Assembly: GCA_964484765.1 (NCBI GenBank)
Contig: CAZAGI010000006.1
Coordinates: 94,288 to 158,287, forward strand
Length of the DNA: 64,000 bases
Direction: 5' to 3'
Source: DSVQ01 sp964484765
Lineage (GTDB): Bacteria; Planctomycetota; Planctomycetia; Planctomycetales; Planctomycetaceae
Notes under the pieces: model-generated
What the model saw: the letters and a program-made list of their open reading frames with translations, nothing else
Told to the model about the DNA's origin: nothing
The model's database searches: none
Made by a program: the position numbers and the translations under genes
Part shown: positions 7,858-16,776 of the stretch, one piece after another
Layout of the letters: each line of letters starts with the position of its first letter
Numbering within the stretch: position 1 is the stretch's first letter

Positions 7858-10689
7858 TCAGTCGTTCGCGGCCGTCTGAGCTTCGGTCCGGTGGAGTGGA
7901 TAAATCACCACCGGTTCACTGGCGTGATTGGCGGCGGGGTATTGCTTCCGGGCATTGGCGACGGCCTGATCACGGGCATTGTCGTCGAGTTTGTACTGCT
8001 GATGCAACTCGCGATGTTTGTCGGCACGCTCATCGTCACCGAGCAACACGTAAATCAGACTCAGTCCATAATGCGCCGCGATATTTTCGGCATCGAGCAC
8101 CAGCGTCTGCTGGAACTGTGCGGCGGCTTCTTTGAGCAGGGAATCGCGCTCGGCTTGCCGGGCCGGATCACGAATCTGTTTGGCCCGATCGAACAGTGTG
8201 TTACCAAGCAGGTTAATCACCTCGTAATCCTGGCGGAAATCGAATCCGCGGGCGATGAGATCGGAGGAGGGCGGACTCAGCACTGCCCGGAAGTTTTTCT
8301 CGGCTTCTTCCAGACGGCCTTGCTCGCGATTCACGACGCCGCTGAGCCACGAGACCGTCCACCACGGGGCGGGCGGATCGGTGTGCTGCGCGGCGCGCTG
8401 CGCGGCTTCCGTAGCTTCGTCCAACCGCCCTTCGGCATAGAGCACCCGCGCCAGGTTGAGTGGACCATCGTACCGCTTAAGTTTCTCGACTTCGGCGAAG
8501 GATTCCGCAGCCTGGCGCAGTTCGGCCTTGCCCTTCAGCAACAGACCGATGCCGTGATCATTCCAGCGTTGCCACAGCGGAATCTCCAGTTTGGCGTTCT
8601 CTACGGTCGCCTCGCTGCCTTCGACGGGGAACGTGATCTTGTCTGCGGCCAGCGTCGTAATCGGCAAGGGATTGCCATAGGGCTTACCAGGCTCGTAGCC
8701 ACGAATCGGAACATCCCCCGGGCGGGATTTCTTCGTCACGTGGTCCATATAAATCTGGTCGAACTTGCGATACTGCAGTTTCACCTCGACCGTGACCGGC
8801 TCTTTGACATCGCTTGGGATGGTCAAGCCGTAGTGCACGGTTTGTGCTGCTCCGGGGGGAATTTGGTTGTTGTACAGTGGAACGAAAATGTCCTGTGGAT
8901 TGCGGCGGTCGATACGATTGCCGTGACGGTCGAGCATGAAGACATTCACGAAGTGCGACCACGGATCGACACCCTGGTTGGCATCGAGACTGCCGCTGCG
9001 ACCGATCACGCGGTTGCCGCTTTTGACGGTGACATCCAGCCAGACTTCGTTGGAATCAACCGTTCCCTGTGTGAAAGGATGCCCCATCTTCAACGTGCGG
9101 ATAACGGTGTCGAGCAGATATGTCGCGCCGGGTTTGAGCGTGGGGACTTCCGGCCGCAACGGCGCGATCAGTTTCCCGTCGATCTCCCCCCCTTCCCGCA
9201 AGGCAAATACGTCGACGCGGAGCTTGCCCTGCAGAAAGTCCTGATGGGCTTTGAGTGCGTCGTTGAATTCCATCAACCAGGCGATGCCCGTGTTCGCCGT
9301 CGGGAAGAGATGGTTGTGAATGCTGGGGGACTTGGCTCCGGCAAAGTTCTTTGCCCCGAAATCCTGCGATTCCTGCAACGGCATATGACACCCGGCACAG
9401 TTCTCGACGGCTTTTTCCGGATAGTAGAAACTGCGGGCACCGTGACCCGACACGCCGCTGAGCAGGTAAGTGTCGTAGTGATTCTGCCCGCGGAGAAACT
9501 CTTTGTAGTGGTTCAGCGCGTACGGCAAATGGACTTTGTGGCACGTCGAACAGAATTCCGCAGACTTGTGCAGGTCTTTCAGGAAAGTCTTCTTGTGAAA
9601 GTCCGGCTTGGCCTTGATGAGCTGGTTGTTCACCCATTGAAGAAACGCGTTGTCGCTGAACGTGAACGGGTACTGGGCTGGTTCTTCGATGGTGTAATCG
9701 GCGTTGCCTTTTGTGCTGTTGACGTGCGTGATGGCGTGGCAGACGGTGCAGGTCACGCCGGCGTGAGCCGTGGGGTGTTTCACATCGTCAAACTTGGGGT
9801 CATCGAAAGCCCCGCTGAAGAACGGTACGGGATCATGGCAACCCGCGCACCAGCGTGAACCGCTGACATTCCCATCGCGTTTGAATGAAACCTCGCGTGT
9901 TTCCCGCACGCTGGAGAGATACGCCGGGTTGTTGAACGAACTGAAGCGATGAGAACTGTGGAACCAGCCTTCGTAGGCATCTTTGTGACACTTGAGGCAG
10001 TATTCGTCGTTGTCGAGCGCGTGTGCCGGGATGAAATCGCCCGTGGCCGTTTTCGCGAGGGATGGGAGGAAATACTTCTCGCCGTCTTTGGGGCCGACGG
10101 CATTCCACTTCCGCGGGTCCTGATTGTGCATCAGCATCATGCCCACGACAAACGCCCCCGTGGCGACGGCGTAACCCAGCCCGAGCCGCCATTTGATTTT
10201 GGGGCCCACCAGCCGGTGCATCCAGTAAAGCCACAAACACACCACGGGCGAGAGCACGTGCGCCCAATACATCACCGATCGCGCCCCCGGTTGTTTCAGA
10301 TCGAAACCGTTCACACGCACGAGCAACACGCCACTGATCAGCAACACAATCGACGTGATGAACAGCGAATAACCGACGCGAATGGCCCGTTTATTTTTGC
10401 GGTTTTTCGTGTTGGCAATGTGGATCCCGCCAAACACCAGCCACGGGAGGACGAGCAGCAGTCCCAGCACCAGATGGCCGAGGAACATCCAGTGGTAGAA
10501 CCAGTTCTCGTAAGTCTGTCCGGTCCACCAGTCGAGACCGGTGACACTGGCGAGATACACCGAATTCGCCCCGAGCACGGCCACCAGGGCAAACACGACC
10601 CACATGAGAATCCGCAGCCGCGGCCCTACGGCCGGAATCGGACCGCACGGGCGGGGCACACCGTCCGCGGCAGTGACAACCGTCGACAT
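7858..10689 (-). CDS. Membrane-anchored multiheme cytochrome c with C-terminal TPRs
   Basis: 943 residues from the ATG at 10689, preceded by CAGGAACG; the open frame extends upstream but without coding character. Five hydrophobic helices (about 26-49, 66-90, 103-124, 139-160, 169-188) carry several histidines (66, 72, 144, 158) that could bind b-type heme. Five CxxCH heme c motifs follow (CLKCH 231, CAGCH 281, CTVCH 314, CSTCH 380, CAGCH 431), resembling cytochrome c554-type proteins. The C-terminal third (about 660-920) is helical with TPR-like repeats. The probable role is quinol-linked electron transfer at the membrane. It heads the operon with the CRTAC1-like gene. The one-chain fusion of these three parts is unusual. 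Confidence 0.9.
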   Translation of the reverse strand: MSTVVTAADGVPRPCGPIPAVGPRLRILMWVVFALVAVLGANSVYLASVTGLDWWTGQTYENWFYHWMFLGHLVLGLLLVLPWLVFGGIHIANTKNRKNKRAIRVGYSLFITSIVLLISGVLLVRVNGFDLKQPGARSVMYWAHVLSPVVCLWLYWMHRLVGPKIKWRLGLGYAVATGAFVVGMMLMHNQDPRKWNAVGPKDGEKYFLPSLAKTATGDFIPAHALDNDEYCLKCHKDAYEGWFHSSHRFSSFNNPAYLSSVRETREVSFKRDGNVSGSRWCAGCHDPVPFFSGAFDDPKFDDVKHPTAHAGVTCTVCHAITHVNSTKGNADYTIEEPAQYPFTFSDNAFLQWVNNQLIKAKPDFHKKTFLKDLHKSAEFCSTCHKVHLPYALNHYKEFLRGQNHYDTYLLSGVSGHGARSFYYPEKAVENCAGCHMPLQESQDFGAKNFAGAKSPSIHNHLFPTANTGIAWLMEFNDALKAHQDFLQGKLRVDVFALREGGEIDGKLIAPLRPEVPTLKPGATYLLDTVIRTLKMGHPFTQGTVDSNEVWLDVTVKSGNRVIGRSGSLDANQGVDPWSHFVNVFMLDRHGNRIDRRNPQDIFVPLYNNQIPPGAAQTVHYGLTIPSDVKEPVTVEVKLQYRKFDQIYMDHVTKKSRPGDVPIRGYEPGKPYGNPLPITTLAADKITFPVEGSEATVENAKLEIPLWQRWNDHGIGLLLKGKAELRQAAESFAEVEKLKRYDGPLNLARVLYAEGRLDEATEAAQRAAQHTDPPAPWWTVSWLSGVVNREQGRLEEAEKNFRAVLSPPSSDLIARGFDFRQDYEVINLLGNTLFDRAKQIRDPARQAERDSLLKEAAAQFQQTLVLDAENIAAHYGLSLIYVLLGDDERADKHRELHQQYKLDDNARDQAVANARKQYPAANHASEPVVIYPLHRTEAQTAAND

Positions 10690-10790
10690 GACAAACGTTC
10701 CTGAAGGCACAGAATCAAAACGAAACCCGCGGACGTCCGGGGACGGAAACACCGCCCGGCAGCGCGCGGTCCTGGCACGGAAGTCTCGAT

Positions 10791-11192
10791 TCAGACAATC
10801 GGAACGTGTTCCATCGCATCGCCAGTCACTGATCGATACCGCTCGTCTGGCGCGCACGACGACGACGCATCCGCCTCGCTCATGAGCGTGATCGCCGAGC
10901 ACCACCACCATGCGGATTGCGGCAACCCGCGGATCCAACCCGGAAATTCCGACGGTAATGGCGCGGCGGGAACGGACCGGCATTCCCCCGCCTGACACCG
11001 GCACGATGGCAACGGCGCTGAATCACCTGGCAAAGGCCGCGTCTGATTCAATTCACGGGACATCCGGTGAATTTGCAGATAATCGCCGCAACTGGCTCGC
11101 GCGATCGATGGCACGGTCACCATGAAGAGAACGGCGCAGACCAATCCCAGACCACGCAGCAGCGTTCGGAATCCAGCGGGACAGGTCAACAT
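10791..11192 (-). CDS. Small secreted cysteine-containing protein, unknown
   Basis: 133 residues. The N-terminus has a plausible signal peptide (hydrophobic about 13-27, then IARASC). The mature part has several cysteines (SCGDYLQ, SCRCQAGECR, SSCAPDE) and is Pro/Ser/Arg rich. Its stop lies 101 bases upstream of the multiheme cytochrome start on the same strand. Short secreted proteins with a CxCxxxxC patch near a proline-rich tail occur in planctomycetes, but I cannot name a family. Coding status is moderate because the C-terminal half has low-complexity composition. Confidence 0.45.
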   Translation of the reverse strand: MLTCPAGFRTLLRGLGLVCAVLFMVTVPSIARASCGDYLQIHRMSRELNQTRPLPGDSAPLPSCRCQAGECRSVPAAPLPSEFPGWIRGLPQSAWWWCSAITLMSEADASSSCAPDERYRSVTGDAMEHVPIV

Positions 11193-11249
11193 CGATCATC
11201 CAGAGACGGGGCACGACCCATTCATCCTACCCCGTGGCTGACGGCAGCG

Positions 11250-12620
11250 TCAACGCGATGTTTCGTCGTCGGCCCGATCGGTTTTGCGTCGAGCGATGCC
11301 ACTTTCACCGATGCAATACAGCGTTTCCTGACGATCCGGCCCGTGACCTTGCCCCACGCGCAAAAAGAGATGTCCATTGCTGATGGCCGCGCTGGCGAAG
11401 CCCTCGGTGCCGAGTTGGTTTTCAGCAACCAGCTCAAATTTTTGGGGATCGGCCCGAAAGACAATCGTCTTGCCAGCCATGTCGGTAACGATCAGATTCT
11501 TTCCCGACAGCACCGGGGAGGCCCGGTACTTACCCCCGATGCGGTGTTTCCACCGCTCCTTGCCCGTCGCGGCATCCAAACAATAGGCAATGCCCTTATC
11601 TTCCACGAAATAGAGGTGGTCGCCGACAACAATCATCGACGGCACATAGGTCATCGGCTTACTCCGCCACGCGACCGATCCGTCCGCATGCAGCGCGACG
11701 GTCTCGGAATCGGGATAGCCGCCGCTGGCAATGACCAGATCGCGATAGGTCACCACGGTCGACACCGTTGACTGCGCGGTCCCCTTCACCGTCCACAATT
11801 CGTCCCCTGTCGCCGGGGAGTAAGCCATCACGGTGTTCCCCCCGGAAATCACGAGCAAGTCTTTTTCCCCTAACTGGACAACGCGCGGCGTGGCATACGA
11901 GGCGAACTGGGCCCGCTTGCGTCGCCAGATAATGTTGCCCGTCCCACGATCGAGCCCCGCAAGAAAACCTCCCTGCTCATGATCCGCGGCGACAATCACG
12001 AATTTCCCGTAAACGATCGGTGATGCGGAGTAGCCGAAGCGCGAAGCAAACCCGCCGGCTTCCATCCGCCACAGCTCGTTGCCGTCCAGGTCGAGGGCCG
12101 AACACCAGACGCGCTGGTCGTTCAGAAACACAGCAAACAATCGTTCGCCATCGGTGGCTAAAGTGCTGGATGCCTGTGTGTTTTCCTGGTGTGTGTGCGT
12201 ATCAAATTTGCCGGTAAACAGGTCCGTCTTCCACAAGCGCTTCCCGCGGCGCTTGTCGAGGGCGATCACCGACTGCGTTTGGGACACATCATCCGCTGTT
12301 GCCAGAAAAAGGCTGTCGCCGAGGATCACCGGGCTGGCATGCCCGCGTCCCGGGAGCGGCGTCTTCCAGAGAACGTGTTCGTCTTCACTCCAGGTGCTTG
12401 GAACGCTCGGACCAACGCTGATGCCGTCCTGATTCGGGCCGCGCCAACCGGGCCAATCGCTTTCTGACCACTGGGTTGGCAGCAACGCAACAGGCGACGG
12501 ATCCGCGGCCTCGCGCGTCGCCGGAGCCAGAATTTCGTTTGTCGCCGGCGCAGGGGGGCCAGGTGGTCGCCCACACCCGGCAATGGCGAAACAGGCCACA
12601 ATCGCAAGAACTAGACGCAT
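11250..12620 (-). CDS. PQQ-propeller (BamB-like) lipoprotein
   Basis: 456 residues from the ATG at 12620 (an upstream in-frame ATG at 12647 is possible). The leader ends in the lipobox FAIAGC, so the protein is a predicted lipoprotein. The body shows repeated propeller blades ending in tryptophan motifs (WPGWRGPNQDG, GKRLWKTDL, GDELWTVKG, GKERWKHRI), the pattern of PQQ-like/BamB repeats. Planctomycetes carry many such proteins with no quinoprotein activity shown; the Trp-docking blades suggest binding rather than catalysis. It lies between the acidic-tract membrane protein and the small cysteine protein on the same strand. Confidence 0.88.
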   Translation of the reverse strand: MRLVLAIVACFAIAGCGRPPGPPAPATNEILAPATREAADPSPVALLPTQWSESDWPGWRGPNQDGISVGPSVPSTWSEDEHVLWKTPLPGRGHASPVILGDSLFLATADDVSQTQSVIALDKRRGKRLWKTDLFTGKFDTHTHQENTQASSTLATDGERLFAVFLNDQRVWCSALDLDGNELWRMEAGGFASRFGYSASPIVYGKFVIVAADHEQGGFLAGLDRGTGNIIWRRKRAQFASYATPRVVQLGEKDLLVISGGNTVMAYSPATGDELWTVKGTAQSTVSTVVTYRDLVIASGGYPDSETVALHADGSVAWRSKPMTYVPSMIVVGDHLYFVEDKGIAYCLDAATGKERWKHRIGGKYRASPVLSGKNLIVTDMAGKTIVFRADPQKFELVAENQLGTEGFASAAISNGHLFLRVGQGHGPDRQETLYCIGESGIARRKTDRADDETSR

Positions 12621-12692
12621 CCGTTGACTCCGCAACATCCGGCGCAACCCATCGTGGCTGGATTGTAGTCGACACGTCGTGAACCGTCTGCA

Positions 12693-13817
12693 TCAATGCG
12701 GAAAACGACGCGGCGACCGCGAGACGTACACATCGGTGGGATACGGAGCAGTCATTTCCTTGACGAGTTCATACTCCGATTCCAACTCTCCGGCGTCCAT
12801 CAATTCCCGGAAGACCACACGGGGCGAAGACGCCTGACACCGCTGCTGCAACTTCACCAATCGGCGGCTCCGCGGATAGCCGGAAACGAAGTCATCCTCA
12901 TCGTCGTCGTCTTCGTCATCCTCTTCTTCGTCCGTTTGTTTGAGATACATCTGCATCAACATCGGCGCCGTCCGATCGTGGATAAACACGAGGTTATCGC
13001 GCGCTTTCTCGTATTGCGCGATCGACATGGTTGACCCTTCGGCGAACGCGGCCCGCAATTCCTCGTCGATGTGCTGCGCGATGCGGAAATGCCAGGTTTG
13101 CTGCACCATCTCGCAATGGTCTTCGGTAAACTCGCCGCCCGCCATTTCCACACACCGCCGAACTTCTTCCTCTGTCACACCGCCCCGATCAATCCGCCAC
13201 TGCATTTCCTGGGCATAAGCGCTTTCAAAACGCTGCTGAAAATCGTCGGCTGTGGCGTTCGGCGTCGGTCGGCCTTTGATCGCCAGACGAAAGCGCTCCC
13301 ACAACGCCGCAATCTGTTCACCAGCAAACGACCGCGTCTCTCGTCCCGGTGGACGATCGAGTCCCGACGCTTGCTGGCAGTTCGAGTAGGCGATCGAGGT
13401 GTCGTCGGGAAACATCGCGCAATACTCGACCCAGACATTCAGCAGCGGATGATCATAGACAACCGCGTCCACCTTCCGTTCGGCGTGAAACAGCGCCCGA
13501 CAGACCCCGCCGAGTTCGCCGAGATTGTACAGCCCGCCGCGCTGAAACCCCTGATTCTGCACCTCCAGCGTCGCGAGTTCGACTTCCTGCGGATGCATGA
13601 TCTCATCGTTATCGGCCGGCGTGAGTTGCAGTTTCATCGGCGGGACATACATCATCCCCGCCCCGGCGACCGGAAACTGCTTCATGATTTTTTCGAGGCC
13701 TTCGGACCACTTTTCCGTGAGCCCGCGCAGCTTCCAGCGAATCCACAGATAGACGGCGACGACCACGATGAACAGGCCGACGAACACCGCACCAACCATT
13801 TGCAGAAACTGCATCAT
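12693..13817 (-). CDS. Membrane-anchored protein with acidic Asp/Glu tract
   Basis: 374 residues from the ATG at 13817 (a second ATG follows directly). One N-terminal helix (about 5-24) is followed by a large soluble domain. Near residues 295-312 an uninterrupted acidic run (EEEDDEDDDDEDD) precedes a basic segment, GYPRSRRLVKLQQRC. No known enzyme motif is visible. It lies upstream of the BamB-like gene on the same strand with a 72-base gap, so the two could be co-transcribed. I do not recognise the family. Confidence 0.65.
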   Translation of the reverse strand: MMQFLQMVGAVFVGLFIVVVAVYLWIRWKLRGLTEKWSEGLEKIMKQFPVAGAGMMYVPPMKLQLTPADNDEIMHPQEVELATLEVQNQGFQRGGLYNLGELGGVCRALFHAERKVDAVVYDHPLLNVWVEYCAMFPDDTSIAYSNCQQASGLDRPPGRETRSFAGEQIAALWERFRLAIKGRPTPNATADDFQQRFESAYAQEMQWRIDRGGVTEEEVRRCVEMAGGEFTEDHCEMVQQTWHFRIAQHIDEELRAAFAEGSTMSIAQYEKARDNLVFIHDRTAPMLMQMYLKQTDEEEDDEDDDDEDDFVSGYPRSRRLVKLQQRCQASSPRVVFRELMDAGELESEYELVKEMTAPYPTDVYVSRSPRRFPH

Positions 13818-14061
13818 GAGGGATGACTCCGAGAAGTGCGGCTGAACCCCAGAGAGAATGCGCAGATTGGTCGGCAATTATTGTCCCCTGTGGTTGTCAG
13901 ATGTCAACAATTGAGACCGCGTTCGACAGAAGACGCTGCCTGCCCTCTGAGTCGCGGCGAAACGATGCCGGTTGGGGGACATTCCTGCGGTCATCGGATA
14001 CACTTCTAATTCATGGCTGCGGAAGCGGATGTTCGCGGCGAATTGCAACAAGGCGGATGGG

Positions 14062-14499
14062 ATGGCCAGGAAAAAATTTCGTCGCAAGGACCTGAAACCC
14101 GGCGAGGTGTTGTGCGCGTATTGCACGGCTCGGTGTTGTCGGTACTTTGCACTGCCGCTGGACACACCGACCACGTGGAATGATTTTGACCACATGCGGT
14201 GGTTCATCATGCACGGCCGGACTGCCGTCTTCGTGGATGACGGCACGTGGTACCTGCTGGTTTACGGCGACTGCAAGCACCTGCTCCCCAACAATTTCTG
14301 CGGATTTTACGAAGACCGCCCGCAGATCTGCCGCGATTACACTACCGACGCCTGCGAGTTCGACAACGACGGCTGCTACGACAAATATTTTGAGTCTCCC
14401 GAGCAAGTGTGGGAGTACGCCGAAGCCGTGTTGCCGCCGCGTGAGAAGAAAAAGAAAGCGGGCAACAAATTGCCACAGTTGCCGCTGCTGAGTAGCTGA
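14062..14499 (+). CDS. YkgJ-type cysteine cluster protein
   Basis: 145 residues from the ATG at 14062, chosen because an AAGG(C)GG site precedes it and the upstream open frame has no coding character. Cysteines occur in the arrangement LCAYCTARCC near residue 18-25 and later as CKHL, FCGFY, ICRDY, ACEFDNDGC, matching the YkgJ/UPF0153 zinc- or iron-chelating cysteine cluster family. Members are small cytoplasmic metal-binding proteins of unclear role. It lies directly upstream of hisS on the same strand, separated by an imperfect inverted repeat. Confidence 0.85.
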   Translation: MARKKFRRKDLKPGEVLCAYCTARCCRYFALPLDTPTTWNDFDHMRWFIMHGRTAVFVDDGTWYLLVYGDCKHLLPNNFCGFYEDRPQICRDYTTDACEFDNDGCYDKYFESPEQVWEYAEAVLPPREKKKKAGNKLPQLPLLSS

Positions 14500-14511
14500 G
14501 AGTTCAGTGTC

Positions 14512-14597
14512 GAGAGTCAAGAGCCAGAGAATGGCAAACGACTTCGACCGCGAACTCGGTACGTACTTGTCTTGTCTGGCTCTCGTCTCTTGACTCT
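14512..14597. repeat. Imperfect inverted repeat between the YkgJ-like gene and hisS
   Basis: GAGAGTCAAGAGCCAGA (14512-14528) is complementary to the two halves of 14575-14597, TCTGGCTCT and CTTGACTCT, with a five-base insertion in the right arm. The arms would fold into a long hairpin ending about 15 bases before the hisS ATG. This may be a terminator, a leader structure or a decayed mobile-element end. Confidence 0.45.
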
Positions 14598-14612
14598 AGA
14601 CTCCTGACCTCC

Positions 14613-15938
14613 ATGACCGACAAACGCATCGAACCCCGTGTCCTCAAAGGTTTCCGCGATTACCTCCCCGCGACGATGCTCGTGCGCGAGCGGTTGATGG
14701 AGACGGCGCGGCGGGTCTTCCGCAGTTATGGGTTCAGTCCGATCGACACGCCGGCACTGGAATACGCGGAAATTCTGCTCGGCAAGGGAGGGGATGAATC
14801 GGACAAGCAGCTCTTCCGTTTTGAAGACAACGGTGGTCGCGATGTCGCCCTGCGGTTCGATCTGACAGTCCCATTGGCGCGGTTTGTTGCACAGCACGCC
14901 AACACCCTCGGCTTACCGTTCAAGCGGTATCATCTCGGGACGGTGTGGCGCGGCGAAAACACACAAAAGGGCCGGTACCGCGAATTCATGCAGTGCGATT
15001 TCGACACCATCGGCACACTGTCGCCAGGGGCCGATCTCGAAACGCTGTTGATGATTCACGATTTGCTGGTCGCGATTGGTTTCGAGCGATTCACGATCCG
15101 AGTCAACAACCGGATGATTCTGAACGGCCTGCTGCAACAGATCGGGGTCGCCGACAAGACCACGGGCGTGCTACGGGCAATCGACAAGCTCGCCAAAATC
15201 GGTGCCGCGGGGGTGGAGAAGGAACTCGTCGACCATGTCGGGCTGGATGCCGCCGGGGCAGAGAAAGTCGTGTCGGTAACGCGGCCCGATGTCACGCTGG
15301 AGGAGTTGGAGACCGCGCTCATCGATAACGAGACCGGACGGCAAGGTGTGGCAAAGTTGCGGGACATGTTTGCCACTGCGGTTGCCGCCGGGTTGCCCGC
15401 CGAGCGGCTGGTCCTTGATGTTTCCATCGCCCGCGGACTCGATTACTACACCGGCACGATCTACGAAACGTTTCTCACCGATCTCCCTGGCATCGGCAGC
15501 ATCTGCTCCGGCGGCCGCTACGACAACCTCGCCGAACTGTTCACCAAGGAAAAACTGCCTGGCGTCGGTGCGAGCCTCGGACTCGACCGTTTGCTCGCCG
15601 CGATGGAGGAACTGCAACTCCTCGGCACCACGTCGACCCCGGCGCAAGTTTTCATCGCCTACTTCGATAAAGACCGCCTTGGCGATTACCAGCGGCTGGC
15701 ACGGTCCCTCCGCGCGGAAGGTCTCGGTGTCGAGGTTTATCCCGAAGCAACAGGCCTTGGCAAACAGTTGAAATACGCCGACCGCAAAGGATTCAAGATC
15801 GCGTTGATTGCCGGTTCCACGGAATTCGCCGCCGATCAATGGCAGGTGAAACAACTCGCCACGGGGTCGACGACACAAGTGCCGACCGCGGAGTTGGCCG
15901 CAACGCTGCATTCTCTCTTGGCGAGCGTGGGGACGTAA
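14613..15938 (+). CDS. hisS: Histidine-tRNA ligase
   Basis: 441 residues, a normal length for bacterial HisRS. It charges tRNA-His with histidine in the cytoplasm. The class II core shows KGFRDYLP near the N-terminus, motif 2 around YHLGTVWRGENTQKGRYREF, the histidine-specific motif ARGLDYYTGTIYE and the C-terminal anticodon-binding domain (about 345-435). No ribosome binding site is obvious upstream of the ATG. It converges on the PAP2 phosphatase gene, and a short GC-rich hairpin covers its stop codon. Confidence 0.97.
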   Translation: MTDKRIEPRVLKGFRDYLPATMLVRERLMETARRVFRSYGFSPIDTPALEYAEILLGKGGDESDKQLFRFEDNGGRDVALRFDLTVPLARFVAQHANTLGLPFKRYHLGTVWRGENTQKGRYREFMQCDFDTIGTLSPGADLETLLMIHDLLVAIGFERFTIRVNNRMILNGLLQQIGVADKTTGVLRAIDKLAKIGAAGVEKELVDHVGLDAAGAEKVVSVTRPDVTLEELETALIDNETGRQGVAKLRDMFATAVAAGLPAERLVLDVSIARGLDYYTGTIYETFLTDLPGIGSICSGGRYDNLAELFTKEKLPGVGASLGLDRLLAAMEELQLLGTTSTPAQVFIAYFDKDRLGDYQRLARSLRAEGLGVEVYPEATGLGKQLKYADRKGFKIALIAGSTEFAADQWQVKQLATGSTTQVPTAELAATLHSLLASVGT

Positions 15939-15947
15939 GTCCCCGCG
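15926..15947 (+). terminator. GC-rich hairpin over the hisS stop codon
   Basis: CGTGGGGAC (15926-15934) pairs with GTCCCCGCG (15939-15947) across a GTAA loop, nine pairs with one wobble. It lies between two convergent genes and could serve either as a terminator, but no T-tract follows. Confidence 0.4.
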
Positions 15948-15965
15948 GTGACTTCGGGCTGCTCG

Positions 15966-16643
15966 CTACTGCGGAAGCGAATGCTGGGCACCGTTCCGAT
16001 ACATCAGCACGATTTGGGCGGCAATCCAACCGACCGCAGCGCCCGCGAAGACGTCGCTCGGATAGTGGGCCGACGTTTGAATCCGTTGCAGTCCCACAAG
16101 TGCGGCGAGGATGCCAAACCAGAGTCGGCCGCGCGGATAAGCCGCCGCCAGCGCGACCGCGAGCCCTACGGCGGTCGCGGTATGGGCCGACGGAAAACTC
16201 TGGTGAGCCGAACCACCAGCGGCAAACCGGAAGAACCCCGAAAACGTCCCCGTTAAGTCCGCTGCCGCGAGGTCGAGACTTTGTGGGCGAACTCGACCAA
16301 TCAGCAGCTTGACCACATTCGCGGCCAACCCTCCGGCCAGAGCACATAGCGCGGCGTTGCCGGCACGCTGCCACCCATGGGGATCGACGCAGAGCACGGT
16401 CAGCACAATCAGCGTCACCCCGGCGGAATGGCCGAAGGTCTCGGCGTTTTTCAGCAAGTCGACGAGGATTTTCGGCGTATTTCCCGCCGCGAAAAACCGG
16501 GCCACAGGCAGATCGATCACCAGCGAAATCACCGCCAAACACAGACAGCTCGCCGGCACGAGGAACCGGCTGCGCGGGCCACCAACGCGGGTCACGGCCG
16601 AATCAGCCGGAGTTAACGCTTCGATCGGCGACGCACACGACAT
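15966..16643 (-). CDS. PAP2 superfamily membrane phosphatase
   Basis: 225 residues with about five to six membrane helices. The three phosphatase motifs are present: K-(6)-RP as KLLIGRVRP, a PSxH box as SFPSAHTATA (Ala replaces the usual Gly of PSGH) and R-(5)-H-(3)-D as RIQTSAHYPSD. Enzymes of this type dephosphorylate lipid or isoprenoid (undecaprenyl) pyrophosphates at the outer face of the membrane. GGAAG precedes the ATG. It is convergent with hisS. Confidence 0.88.
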   Translation of the reverse strand: MSCASPIEALTPADSAVTRVGGPRSRFLVPASCLCLAVISLVIDLPVARFFAAGNTPKILVDLLKNAETFGHSAGVTLIVLTVLCVDPHGWQRAGNAALCALAGGLAANVVKLLIGRVRPQSLDLAAADLTGTFSGFFRFAAGGSAHQSFPSAHTATAVGLAVALAAAYPRGRLWFGILAALVGLQRIQTSAHYPSDVFAGAAVGWIAAQIVLMYRNGAQHSLPQ

Positions 16644-16776
16644 GAAATCTTCCGCGACATCAGGGTTTGATCATCGCGCGAATCATAAGCGCTGTCGCCG
16701 TCCTCTCCAACATCAGTTCGCTGCGGGACAGTGGAACCGGGCTGCGGAACACTACGCCACGAGTCCACATGCGGGT

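Noticed and set aside
7828..9858. 676-codon plus-strand open frame
   Set aside because: It lies antisense to the multiheme cytochrome, has no domain resemblance, and reflects GC-rich codon bias in the opposite strand.
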